A DNA stretch of 64,000 nucleotides from NCBI GenBank assembly GCA_025455885.1, contig JALOLR010000002.1, positions 62,001-126,000 on the forward strand, read 5' to 3'. The stretch is from Acidimicrobiales bacterium. GTDB lineage: Bacteria > Actinomycetota > Acidimicrobiia > Acidimicrobiales > Acidimicrobilacustridaceae. The position numbers and the translations under genes were made by a program. Shown in pieces: positions 10,461 to 18,615 of this stretch (positions are counted from its first letter, which is position 1; each line of letters begins with the position of its first letter). The notes under the pieces are model-generated. The model had not been told where the DNA came from, did no database searches, and was given only the letters and a program-made list of their open reading frames with translations.

Positions 10461-11235
10461 CGGTCTGCTCCGGGGGCGGGGAGCCGTCACGCCGGGGAGG
10501 GGGCGTCGGGAGCGCCCCGGCGCGGGCGTCACCGGCGGCGGACGTCACCTGGTCGGTGGCCCCACCGGCGACGGTGACGGTGCGGTCGGCGAGGGCCACG
10601 GCCCGGTCGAGCTCGTGGGAGCTCATGACGACGGTCGCGCCGGCGGCCGCCGCGTCACGGACGATCCGGTCGACGAGGTCGCGACCCTCCTGGTCGAGCC
10701 CCGCGTGGGGCTCGTCGAGGAGCCACAGCTCGGGGCGCCGGGCGATGAGGCAGGCCAGCGAGGTCCGGCGGCGCTGCCCGGCCGACAACCGCCCGACGGC
10801 GACGTCGCGCAGACGACCGTCGAGCCCGAGGCGGGCCATGGCCGCGTCGGCGTCGGACCGGCGGGCCCGGGCGGCCCGGGCCCAGAAGACGACGTTGTCG
10901 GCCACGGTGAGGTCGTCGTACAGGCCGGTGGCGTGACCGAGCAGCCCGACCCGGTGACGGACGGCCTTGCGATCGACCACCAGGTCGACACCGAGCACCC
11001 GCGCCTCGCCGCGGGTCACCGGGACGAGGCCGGCGAGGACCCGCAGCAGGGTGGTCTTGCCCGCCCCGTTGGGGCCCCGCAGCAGGACGATCTCGCGACG
11101 CGCGACGTCGAGGTCGGCGCCGGAGAGGGCCGGGAAGCTCCCGAGGAGCGCGACGGCGCCGCGGAGGCGGACGACGGGTGGTGACCCACCACCCTGCGGC
11201 GGCCCGGACTCGGCAGGGTTCTCGGAGGGCTCCAT
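10450..11235 (-). CDS. ccmA: Heme exporter ATP-binding subunit CcmA
   Basis: ABC ATPase, 261 residues, first gene of the ccm operon. It has Walker A GPNGAGKTT, signature LSAGQRRR, Walker B LWLLDEP, D-loop GLD and H-loop SSHE. The signature is the CcmA type (LSAGQ-R-R rather than LSGGQ). A Gly/Pro-rich N-terminal extension of about 25 residues and a 40-residue hydrophilic tail flank the domain. The start ATG at 11233-11235 gives the family N-terminus; the frame continues upstream only as non-coding sequence. Divergent from the sortase gene. Confidence 0.9.
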   Translation of the reverse strand: MEPSENPAESGPPQGGGSPPVVRLRGAVALLGSFPALSGADLDVARREIVLLRGPNGAGKTTLLRVLAGLVPVTRGEARVLGVDLVVDRKAVRHRVGLLGHATGLYDDLTVADNVVFWARAARARRSDADAAMARLGLDGRLRDVAVGRLSAGQRRRTSLACLIARRPELWLLDEPHAGLDQEGRDLVDRIVRDAAAAGATVVMSSHELDRAVALADRTVTVAGGATDQVTSAAGDARAGALPTPPPRRDGSPPPEQTDVA

Positions 11236-11324
11236 GGGGCGCCACGAGCGTACCGGCCGGCCGCTCCCCGGTCCCAGCCGGCCCGGAGCCGCCCGGGCGC
11301 GGACGGCCGAGGCAAGGCCCTCGC

Positions 11325-11330
11325 TAGGGT
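11325..11330 (+). promoter_or_regulatory. Putative -10 (TAGGGT) of the sortase gene
   Basis: TAGGGT ends eight bases before the GTG at 11339, leaving a predicted 5' leader of about two bases. No Shine-Dalgarno is seen. Confidence 0.35.
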
Positions 11331-11338
11331 GGCCGACC

Positions 11339-12289
11339 GTGCAGGGATGGCGCGCGCTGGGCGCAGTCGGGCGGGCGCTCATGCGGCTCGGGGTCCTCGT
11401 CCTGTTGTTCGTGGCGTTCCAGCTCTGGGGAACCGGGCTGCTCACCGACCGGGCCCAGGACGAGCTGGCCCGCGACTTCGACGCCCAGCTCGAGCAGGCC
11501 CAGAGCGTCACCACCCTGCCTCCGGGGACGAGCGCGCCCGGCACGGCCCCGGTCGACCTCCCCGTCCCCGAGCCGGGTCAGGCCATCGGCCGCGTCGTCA
11601 TCCCCACCGTCGACGTGGACTTCGTGTTCGTCCAGGGGGTGGAGCTGCGGTACCTGCGCGACGGCCCCGGCCACTTCCCCCAGACCCCGCTGCCGGGCCA
11701 GCCGGGGAACGCCGCCCTGGCCGGACACCGCACCACCTACGCGGCCCCGTTCCACCGCTTGGACGAGGTGGCGCCGGGTGACGAGGTCACGGTGGAGACG
11801 GTGCAGGGCACCTTCACCTATCGGGTCGACGCCCACGAGGCCGGGGACGGTGAGCCGATCGGGCACTTCATCGTGGCGCCCTCGGCCGTGGAGATCCTCG
11901 ACCAGGACGGGACGAACCGGCTGACCCTCATGGCCTGCCATCCGAAGTACAGCGCCCGCCAGCGGATCGTCGTCACGGCGACCCTCGTGTCGGAGCCGGC
12001 CCCCCCGACGCCGCGGCCCGACGCCACGCTCGACGACGCCGTGACCGTCGACGCCGCCGCCGACCCGCTGGCCGGGGGCGACCCGAGCGCCTGGCCCCTC
12101 GCCATCGCCTGGTCGCTCGCCGCGATCGTGGCCTGGTTCCTCACCTGGCTGGCCGGTCGCCTCCTCCGGGACCGCCAGGGCGGCTGGGCGTGGGGACTGC
12201 CGCCCTACGTCATCGGGGTGCCCGTCGTGGCCGTGCTGCTCTTCATGGCCTTCCAGGACATCGCCCGGCTCCTCCCGGCGGCCTACTGA
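11339..12289 (+). CDS. Class E sortase
   Basis: Membrane-bound cysteine transpeptidase of 316 residues that joins LPXTG-like (class E: LAXTG) surface proteins to peptidoglycan or pilin. An N-terminal membrane segment (LVLLFVAFQLWGTGLL) is followed by the sortase barrel. Catalytic residues are His 130 (LAGHRTTYAAPF), Cys 200 (TLMACHPKYSARQR) and probably Arg 209. Two further membrane segments close the protein (about 255-280 and 290-312), so the catalytic domain sits between membrane anchors. It overlaps the next lipoprotein gene by one base (TGATG). No LAXTG-type substrate was recognised in the window. Confidence 0.88.
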   Translation: MQGWRALGAVGRALMRLGVLVLLFVAFQLWGTGLLTDRAQDELARDFDAQLEQAQSVTTLPPGTSAPGTAPVDLPVPEPGQAIGRVVIPTVDVDFVFVQGVELRYLRDGPGHFPQTPLPGQPGNAALAGHRTTYAAPFHRLDEVAPGDEVTVETVQGTFTYRVDAHEAGDGEPIGHFIVAPSAVEILDQDGTNRLTLMACHPKYSARQRIVVTATLVSEPAPPTPRPDATLDDAVTVDAAADPLAGGDPSAWPLAIAWSLAAIVAWFLTWLAGRLLRDRQGGWAWGLPPYVIGVPVVAVLLFMAFQDIARLLPAAY

Positions 12290-12858
12290 TGCGCCGCGTG
12301 GCCCCCGGGCTCCTCACCCCGGTCCTCGTCGGCCTCTTCCTCGCCGGGTGCACCGGGGGGTCGGCGACGGTCGCCACCACCACGACCGCGCCCACGACGA
12401 CGGTGCCCCCCGGGGCGACGGCCAGCACCCAGCTCCCGCTCGGCGAGGGTCGGGAGCTGTTCGTCTACAACCCCGAGCCCGGGCAGTGCTTCGACCTCCG
12501 CGCGACCGAGACCGGGGAACGCCTGGCGCTCCGGGCCGACGCCACCCGTGTCGGCGACGGGGAAGTGGTCGTGCTCCTCGACTGCACCCTGCCGCACCAG
12601 TACGAGGTGACCGCCGTGCTCGACGTGCCCTTCGTGACCGGCCGGCCCGGCGACGACGAGCTGACCACCATCGCCAGACGGCTGTGCCCGAACAGCCACG
12701 CCGCCTACGTCGGTCTGCCCTACGAGCGCTCCGAGCTCGAGATGGGGTGGATCCTGCCGACGCCGGAGGAGTGGGACCGCGGCCGGACCGTCCTGGCCTG
12801 CCTGGTGTTCGATCCCGACGGCCCGACGACGGGAACGGCACAGGGGAGCGCCCGCTAG
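12289..12858 (+). CDS. Septum-formation-family lipoprotein
   Basis: 189-residue exported lipoprotein. Hydrophobic signal with lipobox LFLAGC (Cys 19), then a long Thr-rich linker and one folded domain with the pattern GQCFDL, LLDCTLPHQYEV, LCPNSHAAY and LACLVF. This GQCF / DC-x-x-PHQYEV pattern is that of the actinobacterial septum formation domain, with four cysteines probably forming two disulfides outside the cell. Molecular function is not settled for the family. The ATG overlaps the sortase stop, so the two are likely co-translated and act together at the envelope. Confidence 0.72.
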   Translation: MRRVAPGLLTPVLVGLFLAGCTGGSATVATTTTAPTTTVPPGATASTQLPLGEGRELFVYNPEPGQCFDLRATETGERLALRADATRVGDGEVVVLLDCTLPHQYEVTAVLDVPFVTGRPGDDELTTIARRLCPNSHAAYVGLPYERSELEMGWILPTPEEWDRGRTVLACLVFDPDGPTTGTAQGSAR

Positions 12859-12876
12859 GTCGCCCGGGAGGTGGGT

Positions 12877-13602
12877 TCAGCGACCCCCGAAGCGGGGGGC
12901 GCGCTTCTCGCCGAAGGCCCGCAGACCCTCGGCGAGGTCATCAGAGGCCCACGCCCGGTCGAACGCCTCGGCGAAGGTGGGCGTGACCTCGACGTCGGGG
13001 TCGGCCTCGTTCAGCGCCACCTTCATCGCGGCGAGGGTGAGCGGAGCCAGCGAGGCGACGCCGTCGGCCCACGCCAGGCCGTCGTCGAGGCTGCCGAGGC
13101 GCTGGACGAACCCGAGGACATGGGCGCGCTCGCCGGTCACCGGATCGGCGCTCAACAGCAGCTCACGCGCCGCCGACTGGCCGACCAGGGCGACGAGACG
13201 GCGCACCGTCCACTGGTCGACCATCAACCCGAGCTTCGCCGCCGGCACCCCGAACCGTGCGGCGGCGGTGGCGGAGCGCAGGTCGCAGGCCATCGCCAGC
13301 TGCGTGCCCGCCCCCAGGGCGAAGCCGTCGACGACGGCCAGCGTGGGGAAGGGGGCGTCGCGCAGGCCGCGCAGCACGCGGCTGAGGGTCGCCACGAAGT
13401 CGCGGTCCTCGACGTCGCTCAGGTCGGCCCCGGCGCAGAAATGGCCGCCGGCGCCGGTGACCACGAGCACCCGGGTCGTGTCGGGCACCTCGTCGAGGGC
13501 CCGCTCGAGCGCCCGGAGGGCGTCGTGGTCGACGGCGTTGCGTCGCTCGGGACGGTCGAGGGTCACCACGGACACGACGTCACCGTGGTCGATGCCGATC
13601 AT
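12877..13602 (-). CDS. Enoyl-CoA hydratase/isomerase-family protein lacking both catalytic glutamates
   Basis: 241-residue crotonase-fold protein with the oxyanion-hole region GGHFCAGADL and the family core around GAGTQLAMACD. In crotonase the two catalytic glutamates lie in GGGCELAM and in GQPEI; here the matching positions read GAGTQLAM (Gln) and GVPAAKLGL (Ala). Water addition by the normal mechanism is therefore unlikely. It may bind acyl-CoA without catalysis, as mycobacterial EchA6 does, or catalyse another crotonase-family reaction. A TAGGGT hexamer six bases before the ATG suggests a leaderless transcript. Convergent with the septum-family lipoprotein gene. Confidence 0.85.
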   Translation of the reverse strand: MIGIDHGDVVSVVTLDRPERRNAVDHDALRALERALDEVPDTTRVLVVTGAGGHFCAGADLSDVEDRDFVATLSRVLRGLRDAPFPTLAVVDGFALGAGTQLAMACDLRSATAAARFGVPAAKLGLMVDQWTVRRLVALVGQSAARELLLSADPVTGERAHVLGFVQRLGSLDDGLAWADGVASLAPLTLAAMKVALNEADPDVEVTPTFAEAFDRAWASDDLAEGLRAFGEKRAPRFGGR

Positions 13603-13608
13603 CGGCTC

Positions 13609-13614
13609 ACCCTA
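13609..13614 (-). promoter_or_regulatory. Putative leaderless -10 (TAGGGT) of the crotonase-like gene
   Basis: On the minus strand TAGGGT is followed by six bases and then the ATG at 13600-13602, so transcription would start at the start codon. Confidence 0.4.
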
Positions 13615-13708
13615 CGCGCCGAGACCGGGGGGAGGCCGGGGGCGACCGCCCGTGGCACCGCCACCGCGCCGACGCTCGCCCATCCACCACCGACCCCCAC
13701 CGCGGTCC

Positions 13709-13714
13709 TACCGT
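13709..13714 (+). promoter_or_regulatory. Putative -10 (TACCGT) of the small membrane protein gene
   Basis: TACCGT lies eight bases before the ATG at 13723. Together with the hexamer at 13609-13614 it would give a back-to-back pair of near-leaderless promoters in a 120-base intergenic region. Confidence 0.33.
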
Positions 13715-13722
13715 CGCGCGCC

Positions 13723-13989
13723 ATGTCCCTCCTCGTCGTGCTCGCCGCGGTCTCGTCCCTCGTCGCCGTCGCGGCGCTGGTGTGGCTCGTGGTCCGCGTG
13801 CGCAGGGACCGTGCCGAGCACGCTGCCCGCCTCCCGGCCGGTGCCGAGACGGCCATCCTCTCGATCGTCGAGGCGGTACCCGACCCGCGCAACCACCTGG
13901 CGCTGACCCGTGACCTCACCGGCGAGGTCCGCATCGCCGGCACTCCGCTCGATCCCCACCACCACGACCTGCTGGACCGGGCCTCCTAG
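13723..13989 (+). CDS. Small membrane protein of unknown function
   Basis: 88 residues with one N-terminal membrane segment (MSLLVVLAAVSSLVAVAALV, then WLVV) and a basic stretch after it (RVRRDRAEHAARL). The soluble tail of about 55 residues contains HLALTRDLTGEVRIAGTPL and ends HHHDLLDRAS. No family recognised. Its stop overlaps the stop of the convergent glycosidase gene by four bases. Codon use is like the neighbours and the reading frame is supported by an upstream -10-like hexamer; it could still be a spurious ORF. Confidence 0.55.
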   Translation: MSLLVVLAAVSSLVAVAALVWLVVRVRRDRAEHAARLPAGAETAILSIVEAVPDPRNHLALTRDLTGEVRIAGTPLDPHHHDLLDRAS

Positions 13990-15251
13990 CCCGACCGCCC
14001 GCCGCGGTCCGGGAGCCGCCGGGGATCGCCGGTCGCGACCAGCACCGCCAACGTGGCCCACGACTGCGGGCGCGCCCCGAGCCCGCGGCCGTCGTCGGCA
14101 TCCCAGTACTCGGCCCACCCCGAGGCGGTGGCGCCGTCCACGAGCATCGCCGCCAGGTCGGCGGCGGCATCAGCCGAGCCGGACCGCCGTGCCACCTGCC
14201 AGCACAGGTAGGTGAGCTGGGGCCAGGCCGGACCCCGCCAGTACGTCCGGGGCGAGAACGCCGGCTCGTCGCGGTGGACGTGGGCCGGGCCGGTGGCCCC
14301 GCCGTGGGCGGTCGGGTCGACCATCGCCGACACGGCCGTGTCGACCGCGTCCCGTCGTCGGCTCACCAGCGCCGGGAGGAGCGCGTCGAGGGTACGGCAC
14401 CGCCCGCTGTCGCGCTCGCTGTCGCCGGCATCGACCCAGGTGGCCGAGCCGGGGTCCCAGCGGGCGTCGAGGGCGTCGACGAGCTCCTCGGCGCGGGTCC
14501 GGAGGTGATCGTCACCGGTCACGTCGGCCAGCTCGAGGGCGTTGAAGGCCACCAACGCGTTGAAGCCCGCGGGCGCCACACGGAAGCCGGGGTTGGCCAG
14601 CGGCGAACCGTCGTCCGACCGGACGATCGACGCCAGGAGCTCGCCCTTCACCTCGTACCAGCGCCCGGGATCCCATCCGCCGGGGCACCAGTGGTCCCAC
14701 CGCGGGCAGTCGTCGCCGCCGCTCTCCCAGGGGTGACACAGCGCCACGAGCCCGTCGATCCGCGAGCGCTCCTCGAGCAGGAACGACAGGCCCCGTCGGG
14801 CCGGCTCGACGAGCCCCTCGACCCCGACCCCGGCTCGCGCCAGCTCGGCGACGGCATGGCCGTACATCGGGGGCTGGGTGATCGACGAGGCGCCCTCGCA
14901 CCCCCAGAAGTCGGCGTGGTGGCGGGGGTCGTGCTCGTAGTCGACGTGGGGCACGAAGCCCGAGGCGGCCTGGGTCCGGAACAGGTGCGCCAGCTCCACG
15001 ACCGCACGGCCGGGCTCGCCGAGCTCGGCCCACACCAGGGCGTGGAAGCACGAGTCCCACAGCCACTGGAACGGGTACACCGTTGCGTTGGGCACCGTGT
15101 ACGGCTCGCGCCAGTTCGCCTCCAGCACCGCCCGGGCCGATGCCCGCAGACCCTCCGAGGGCCTCTCCCCCGGCCCCTCCGGCCGTTCGCCGACCACCGG
15201 TAGCGTGGGCTCGTCGCCGGCGCCGTCGTCCGCTCCGGCCGCCGTCACCAC
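13986..15251 (-). CDS. MGH1/GH63-like (alpha/alpha)6-barrel glycoside hydrolase
   Basis: 421-residue cytoplasmic enzyme (no signal peptide). Tell-tale segments are YPFQWLWDSCFHALVW near the N-terminus, the acidic/aromatic region WESGGDDCPRWD, and TYWRGPAWPQLTYLCW near the C-terminus, typical of glycosidases related to amylo-alpha-1,6-glucosidase, GH63 and actinobacterial glucosyl/mannosylglycerate hydrolases. The substrate is not determined by sequence alone. Two tandem GTG codons at 15246-15251 are possible starts. Only nine bases separate it from the divergent glycosyltransferase gene, which suggests related glycan or compatible-solute metabolism. Confidence 0.75.
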   Translation of the reverse strand: MVTAAGADDGAGDEPTLPVVGERPEGPGERPSEGLRASARAVLEANWREPYTVPNATVYPFQWLWDSCFHALVWAELGEPGRAVVELAHLFRTQAASGFVPHVDYEHDPRHHADFWGCEGASSITQPPMYGHAVAELARAGVGVEGLVEPARRGLSFLLEERSRIDGLVALCHPWESGGDDCPRWDHWCPGGWDPGRWYEVKGELLASIVRSDDGSPLANPGFRVAPAGFNALVAFNALELADVTGDDHLRTRAEELVDALDARWDPGSATWVDAGDSERDSGRCRTLDALLPALVSRRRDAVDTAVSAMVDPTAHGGATGPAHVHRDEPAFSPRTYWRGPAWPQLTYLCWQVARRSGSADAAADLAAMLVDGATASGWAEYWDADDGRGLGARPQSWATLAVLVATGDPRRLPDRGGRSG

Positions 15252-15260
15252 CGACCACCC

Positions 15261-16358
15261 GTGGAGCCCATGCCCGTCTGCGCGATCGTCTCGTTCCGCC
15301 TCGGGGGCACCGACGGGGTGTCCGTGGTGGCGGCCTCGTGGGCCGAGGCGATCGCCGCGATGGGCTTCGAGGTCGTGACCGTGGCCGGCGAGGGCCCGGT
15401 CGACCGGTGCGTCCCCCGGCTGGCCATCGGCGCCTTCGCCGACGGGCGGGCCTCCGTCGAGGGGCCCGACTCGGCGGGCCCGGGGGCGATCGCCGAGCTC
15501 GAGGACGAGGTCGGCACGGCGCTGGCCGACGCCGACGTGGTGGTGGTCGAGAACCTGGGCACGATCCCGATGAACCTACCGGCCTCCCGCGCCGTCGCCC
15601 GGGTGCTCGCCGGAAGGCCGGCGCTGTTCCACCACCACGATCCGGCCTGGCAGCGGGACCGGTACGCGGAGGTCGGCGAGCTCCCCTTCGACGACCCCGC
15701 CTGGCGCCACGTCACGATCAACGACCTGACCCGCGCCCAGATGGCGGCGCGCGGGATCACCGCCGTCACGATCCGCAACGGCTTCGACGTGGACGTGACC
15801 CTCGGCGACCGCCTCACGGCACGCAGGGCGCTCCGTTTCGGGGCCGACGAGCTGGTGGTCGTGCACCCGGTCCGGGCCATCGCCCGCAAGGACGTCCCCG
15901 CGGCGATCGCGATCGCCGAGGCAGTCGGCGCGACCTACTGGCTCACCGGGGCGGCCGAAGAGGGCTACGGGCCCCACCTCGACCGGCTCCTCGCCGAGGC
16001 CGCGGCACGGGGGACCCGGGTCCGCCACCACCCCGCCGACGATCCGGCGGCGATGTACGCCGCTGCCGACGCGGTGGCGTTCCCCTCGACGTGGGAAGGG
16101 TTCGGCAACCCCCCGGTCGAGGCGGCCATCCACCGGCGACCGGCGGCGGTCGCGCACTACCCGGTGGCCGAGGAGCTGCGGGGCCTCGGCTTCCGCTGGT
16201 TCGACCCGTCGCGCCCCGCGGAGCTGGCGGAGTTCCTCCGCGCTCCCGACGACGGGCTGCTCGACCACAACGCCGACGTCGCCAGGACGCACCTGTCGCT
16301 CACGGTCATGGCCGACCGGATCCGGGCCCTGTTCGATGAGGCAGGCTGGAGGCCGTGA
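15261..16358 (+). CDS. GT4-type glycosyltransferase
   Basis: 365-residue GT-B fold transferase. The N-terminal half has the acceptor-domain motif LGGTDGVSVVAASWAEA; the C-terminal half carries the nucleotide-sugar site WEGFGNPPVEAAIHR, the E-x7-E motif of retaining GT4 enzymes. The GTG at 15261 or the ATG at 15270 could be the start (MPVCAIVSFRLGG begins at the latter and looks more natural). No signal peptide. It is followed with a four-base overlap by a small membrane protein and is divergent from a glycosidase, hinting that sugar addition and removal act on the same compound. Confidence 0.8.
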   Translation: MEPMPVCAIVSFRLGGTDGVSVVAASWAEAIAAMGFEVVTVAGEGPVDRCVPRLAIGAFADGRASVEGPDSAGPGAIAELEDEVGTALADADVVVVENLGTIPMNLPASRAVARVLAGRPALFHHHDPAWQRDRYAEVGELPFDDPAWRHVTINDLTRAQMAARGITAVTIRNGFDVDVTLGDRLTARRALRFGADELVVVHPVRAIARKDVPAAIAIAEAVGATYWLTGAAEEGYGPHLDRLLAEAAARGTRVRHHPADDPAAMYAAADAVAFPSTWEGFGNPPVEAAIHRRPAAVAHYPVAEELRGLGFRWFDPSRPAELAEFLRAPDDGLLDHNADVARTHLSLTVMADRIRALFDEAGWRP

Positions 16359-16645
16359 GCACCGATCCCACCGACCCGGGTGGCGGCGGACCCGCCGACG
16401 ATCCCGTCCGGGTGCGGCGCGCCCAGCTCCAACGAGTGGCCACCATGGGACAGCGGGTGGGCTACCTGTTCTTCGCCGTGGCGATGGTGGCGTTCTTCTA
16501 CGGGTTCTTCGTCGACTTCGGGGCCGGGGTGGTCCGGGTCATCGTCGGCGCCATGGTGATCGGCTCGATCTCCCTCGCGCCGGCCATCGTGCTCGGCTAC
16601 GCGGTGAAGGCCGCCGAGCGCGACGACGTCGAGCAGGGCTTCTGA
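16355..16645 (+). CDS. Small two-helix membrane protein
   Basis: 96 residues: Pro/Gly/Asp-rich start, a basic amphipathic stretch (VRRAQLQRVATMGQRVG), then two membrane helices (YLFFAVAMVAFFYGFFV and VVRVIVGAMVIGSISLAPA) and a short acidic tail. Its GTG overlaps the glycosyltransferase stop (GTGA), so it is co-translated with that gene. Family not recognised; such small proteins are widespread in actinobacteria. Convergent with the TetR gene 13 bases away. Confidence 0.7.
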   Translation: MSTDPTDPGGGGPADDPVRVRRAQLQRVATMGQRVGYLFFAVAMVAFFYGFFVDFGAGVVRVIVGAMVIGSISLAPAIVLGYAVKAAERDDVEQGF

Positions 16646-16658
16646 GCGACCGCCGAGC

Positions 16659-17246
16659 TCACTCGGGGCGTAGGCCCCGCAGCCCGGCCCAGGCCATCTC
16701 GGCGACCTGCGCGGCGAGGTCGTCGGCGTCGAGCTCGATCTCCTTGGCGAGCCACCGCCGGCAGGTGCTCTCGCCCAGACCGACGATCCCGTAGGCCAGC
16801 AACCGCCGGCGCTCCTCGGAGAGCCCGTCGACGACGATGAGGTCGGCGATGTTGTCGGCGATCTGGCGCTCGACCTTGCCGGCCTCGGCCATGAACTCCG
16901 GGTCGCGGCGCACGTCGCCCGCGAACAGCACCGTGAAGCCGTCGCGCCGCTCGGCCACCCACCCGAACCAGGCCTCGAAGCCGCGCCGCACCTGCTGATG
17001 GGGCGAGGGGGCGCCTTCGGTGGCATCCCGGACCCGCTCGCGCAGGTCGTCGCCCACCTCGCGCAGCACTTCGAGGAAGAGCTCGCGCTTGGACCCGAAG
17101 TGCTGGTACAGGACCGGCTTGGTGACCCCGGCGGCGTCGGCGATGTCGTTCATCGACGCGCCGTGGTAACCGGCGGCGGCGAAGGTGGCGAGGGCGGTGG
17201 CGAGGAGCTGGTGACGGCGTTCGGCCGCGGGAAGGCGGACGTTCAT
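16659..17246 (-). CDS. TetR-family transcriptional regulator
   Basis: 195 residues with the TetR N-terminal helix-turn-helix (RRHQLLATALATFAAAGYHG, then MNDIADAAGVTKPVLYQHF) and a divergent ligand-binding C-terminal half. It lies 51 bases downstream of an acyl-CoA dehydrogenase gene on the same strand, so it is probably co-transcribed and may control that operon in response to an acyl-CoA; this is inference. No clear operator could be assigned. Confidence 0.88.
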   Translation of the reverse strand: MNVRLPAAERRHQLLATALATFAAAGYHGASMNDIADAAGVTKPVLYQHFGSKRELFLEVLREVGDDLRERVRDATEGAPSPHQQVRRGFEAWFGWVAERRDGFTVLFAGDVRRDPEFMAEAGKVERQIADNIADLIVVDGLSEERRRLLAYGIVGLGESTCRRWLAKEIELDADDLAAQVAEMAWAGLRGLRPE

Positions 17247-17297
17247 GGGCGGTTGATCACTCGGACCGTGCTAGCAGAAGGTGGGACGGCGCCCGGA

Positions 17298-18515
17298 CTA
17301 CTCGATGCGCAGACCGGAGATGGCCCGGCTGATGACGAGGCGCTGGATCTCCGAGGTGCCCTCGAAGATCGTGAAGATCTTGGCGTCACGGTGCCAGCGC
17401 TCGACCGGGTACTCCCGGGTGTAGCCGTAGCCGCCCAGGATCTGGATGGCCTTCTCGGTCACCCAGACCGCCACCTCGCCGGCCTTGAGCTTCGACATCG
17501 AGCCCTCGGCGGCACCGAACTCCTTGCCGCTGGCCGCCATCCACGCGGCGCGGTGCACGAGCAGGCGGGCGGCGTCGATCTCGGTCTTCATGTCGGCGAG
17601 GGAGAAGGCGATCGCCTGGTTCATGATGATCGGCCGCCCGAACGCCTGGCGCTCCTGGGCGTAGTCGAGGGCGTACTCGTAGGCGGCGCGGGCGACACCG
17701 ATGGCCTGGGCGCCCACCGCCGGACGGGTGGCCTCGAAGGTCGCCATCGCCGGCTGCTTGGCACCGGTGTGGCCGGCCTCGCGGGCCCGGGCCAGCTTGG
17801 CGTCGAGCTTCTCCTTGCCGCCGAGCAGACACCGGCCCGGCACCCGGACGTCCTCGAGCACGACCTCGGAGGTGTGCGACGCCTTGATGCCGTGCTTCTT
17901 GTACTTCTGGCCCATCGACAAGCCCTTCGTACCGGGGGGCACGACGAAGCTGGCCTGGCCGCGACCCCGCAGCTCGGGGTCGACGGCGGCGACGACCACG
18001 TGGACATCGGCGATGCCGCCGTTGGTGATCCACGCCTTCGTGCCGTTGAGCACCCACTCGTCGGTGGCCTCGTCGTAGACGGCCCGGGTGCGCAGCGACG
18101 ACACGTCGGAGCCGGCGTCGGGCTCGCTCACGCAGAACGCGCCGAGCTTCACGTCGTCGGCGGTGCCGTAGCACTGCGGCACCCACTCCACGACCTGCTC
18201 GGGGGTGCCGTTGCCGCTGATGCCGGCGGCGGCGAGGCCGGATCCCATGATGGACAGGCCGATGCCGGCGTCGCCCCAGAAGAGCTCCTCGATGGCGATG
18301 GGAAGCGTGAGCCCGAGGGGATCGGACATGGCGTTGGCCATGAACTCCCAGCCGTAGAGACCGATGTTGGCGGCCTCCTGGACCACCGGCCAGGGGAACT
18401 CCTCACGCTCGTCCCACTCCTCGGCGACGGGGCGGACGACGGAGTCGGCGAAGTCGTGGACCCACTTCTGGATGGTGAGCTGGTCCTCGTTGAAGTCGAG
18501 CGAGTACTCGGGCAT
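17298..18515 (-). CDS. Acyl-CoA dehydrogenase
   Basis: 405-residue flavoprotein that oxidises acyl-CoA to trans-2-enoyl-CoA. It shows the FAD/substrate motifs CVSEPDAGSDVSSL and WITNGG, the GGYGYTREYPVERWHRDAK region and the C-terminal FEGTSEIQRLVISR containing the usual catalytic glutamate of short/medium-chain types. The ATG at 18513-18515 follows GAGGTG; an ATG 12 codons upstream is less likely. Residues 205-260 include a slightly longer loop than usual (KEKLDAKLARAREAGHTG). Likely first gene of an operon with the TetR regulator. Chain-length preference is unknown. Confidence 0.92.
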   Translation of the reverse strand: MPEYSLDFNEDQLTIQKWVHDFADSVVRPVAEEWDEREEFPWPVVQEAANIGLYGWEFMANAMSDPLGLTLPIAIEELFWGDAGIGLSIMGSGLAAAGISGNGTPEQVVEWVPQCYGTADDVKLGAFCVSEPDAGSDVSSLRTRAVYDEATDEWVLNGTKAWITNGGIADVHVVVAAVDPELRGRGQASFVVPPGTKGLSMGQKYKKHGIKASHTSEVVLEDVRVPGRCLLGGKEKLDAKLARAREAGHTGAKQPAMATFEATRPAVGAQAIGVARAAYEYALDYAQERQAFGRPIIMNQAIAFSLADMKTEIDAARLLVHRAAWMAASGKEFGAAEGSMSKLKAGEVAVWVTEKAIQILGGYGYTREYPVERWHRDAKIFTIFEGTSEIQRLVISRAISGLRIE

Positions 18516-18615
18516 GGGGCACCTCGTCAGGTGGGGGACGGTTCCGGGCACCTACCCGGTTCGCCCCAAGTTACCCGCTGGTAACAAGCGGGACCACCCG
18601 GGCCGTGCGATCGGC

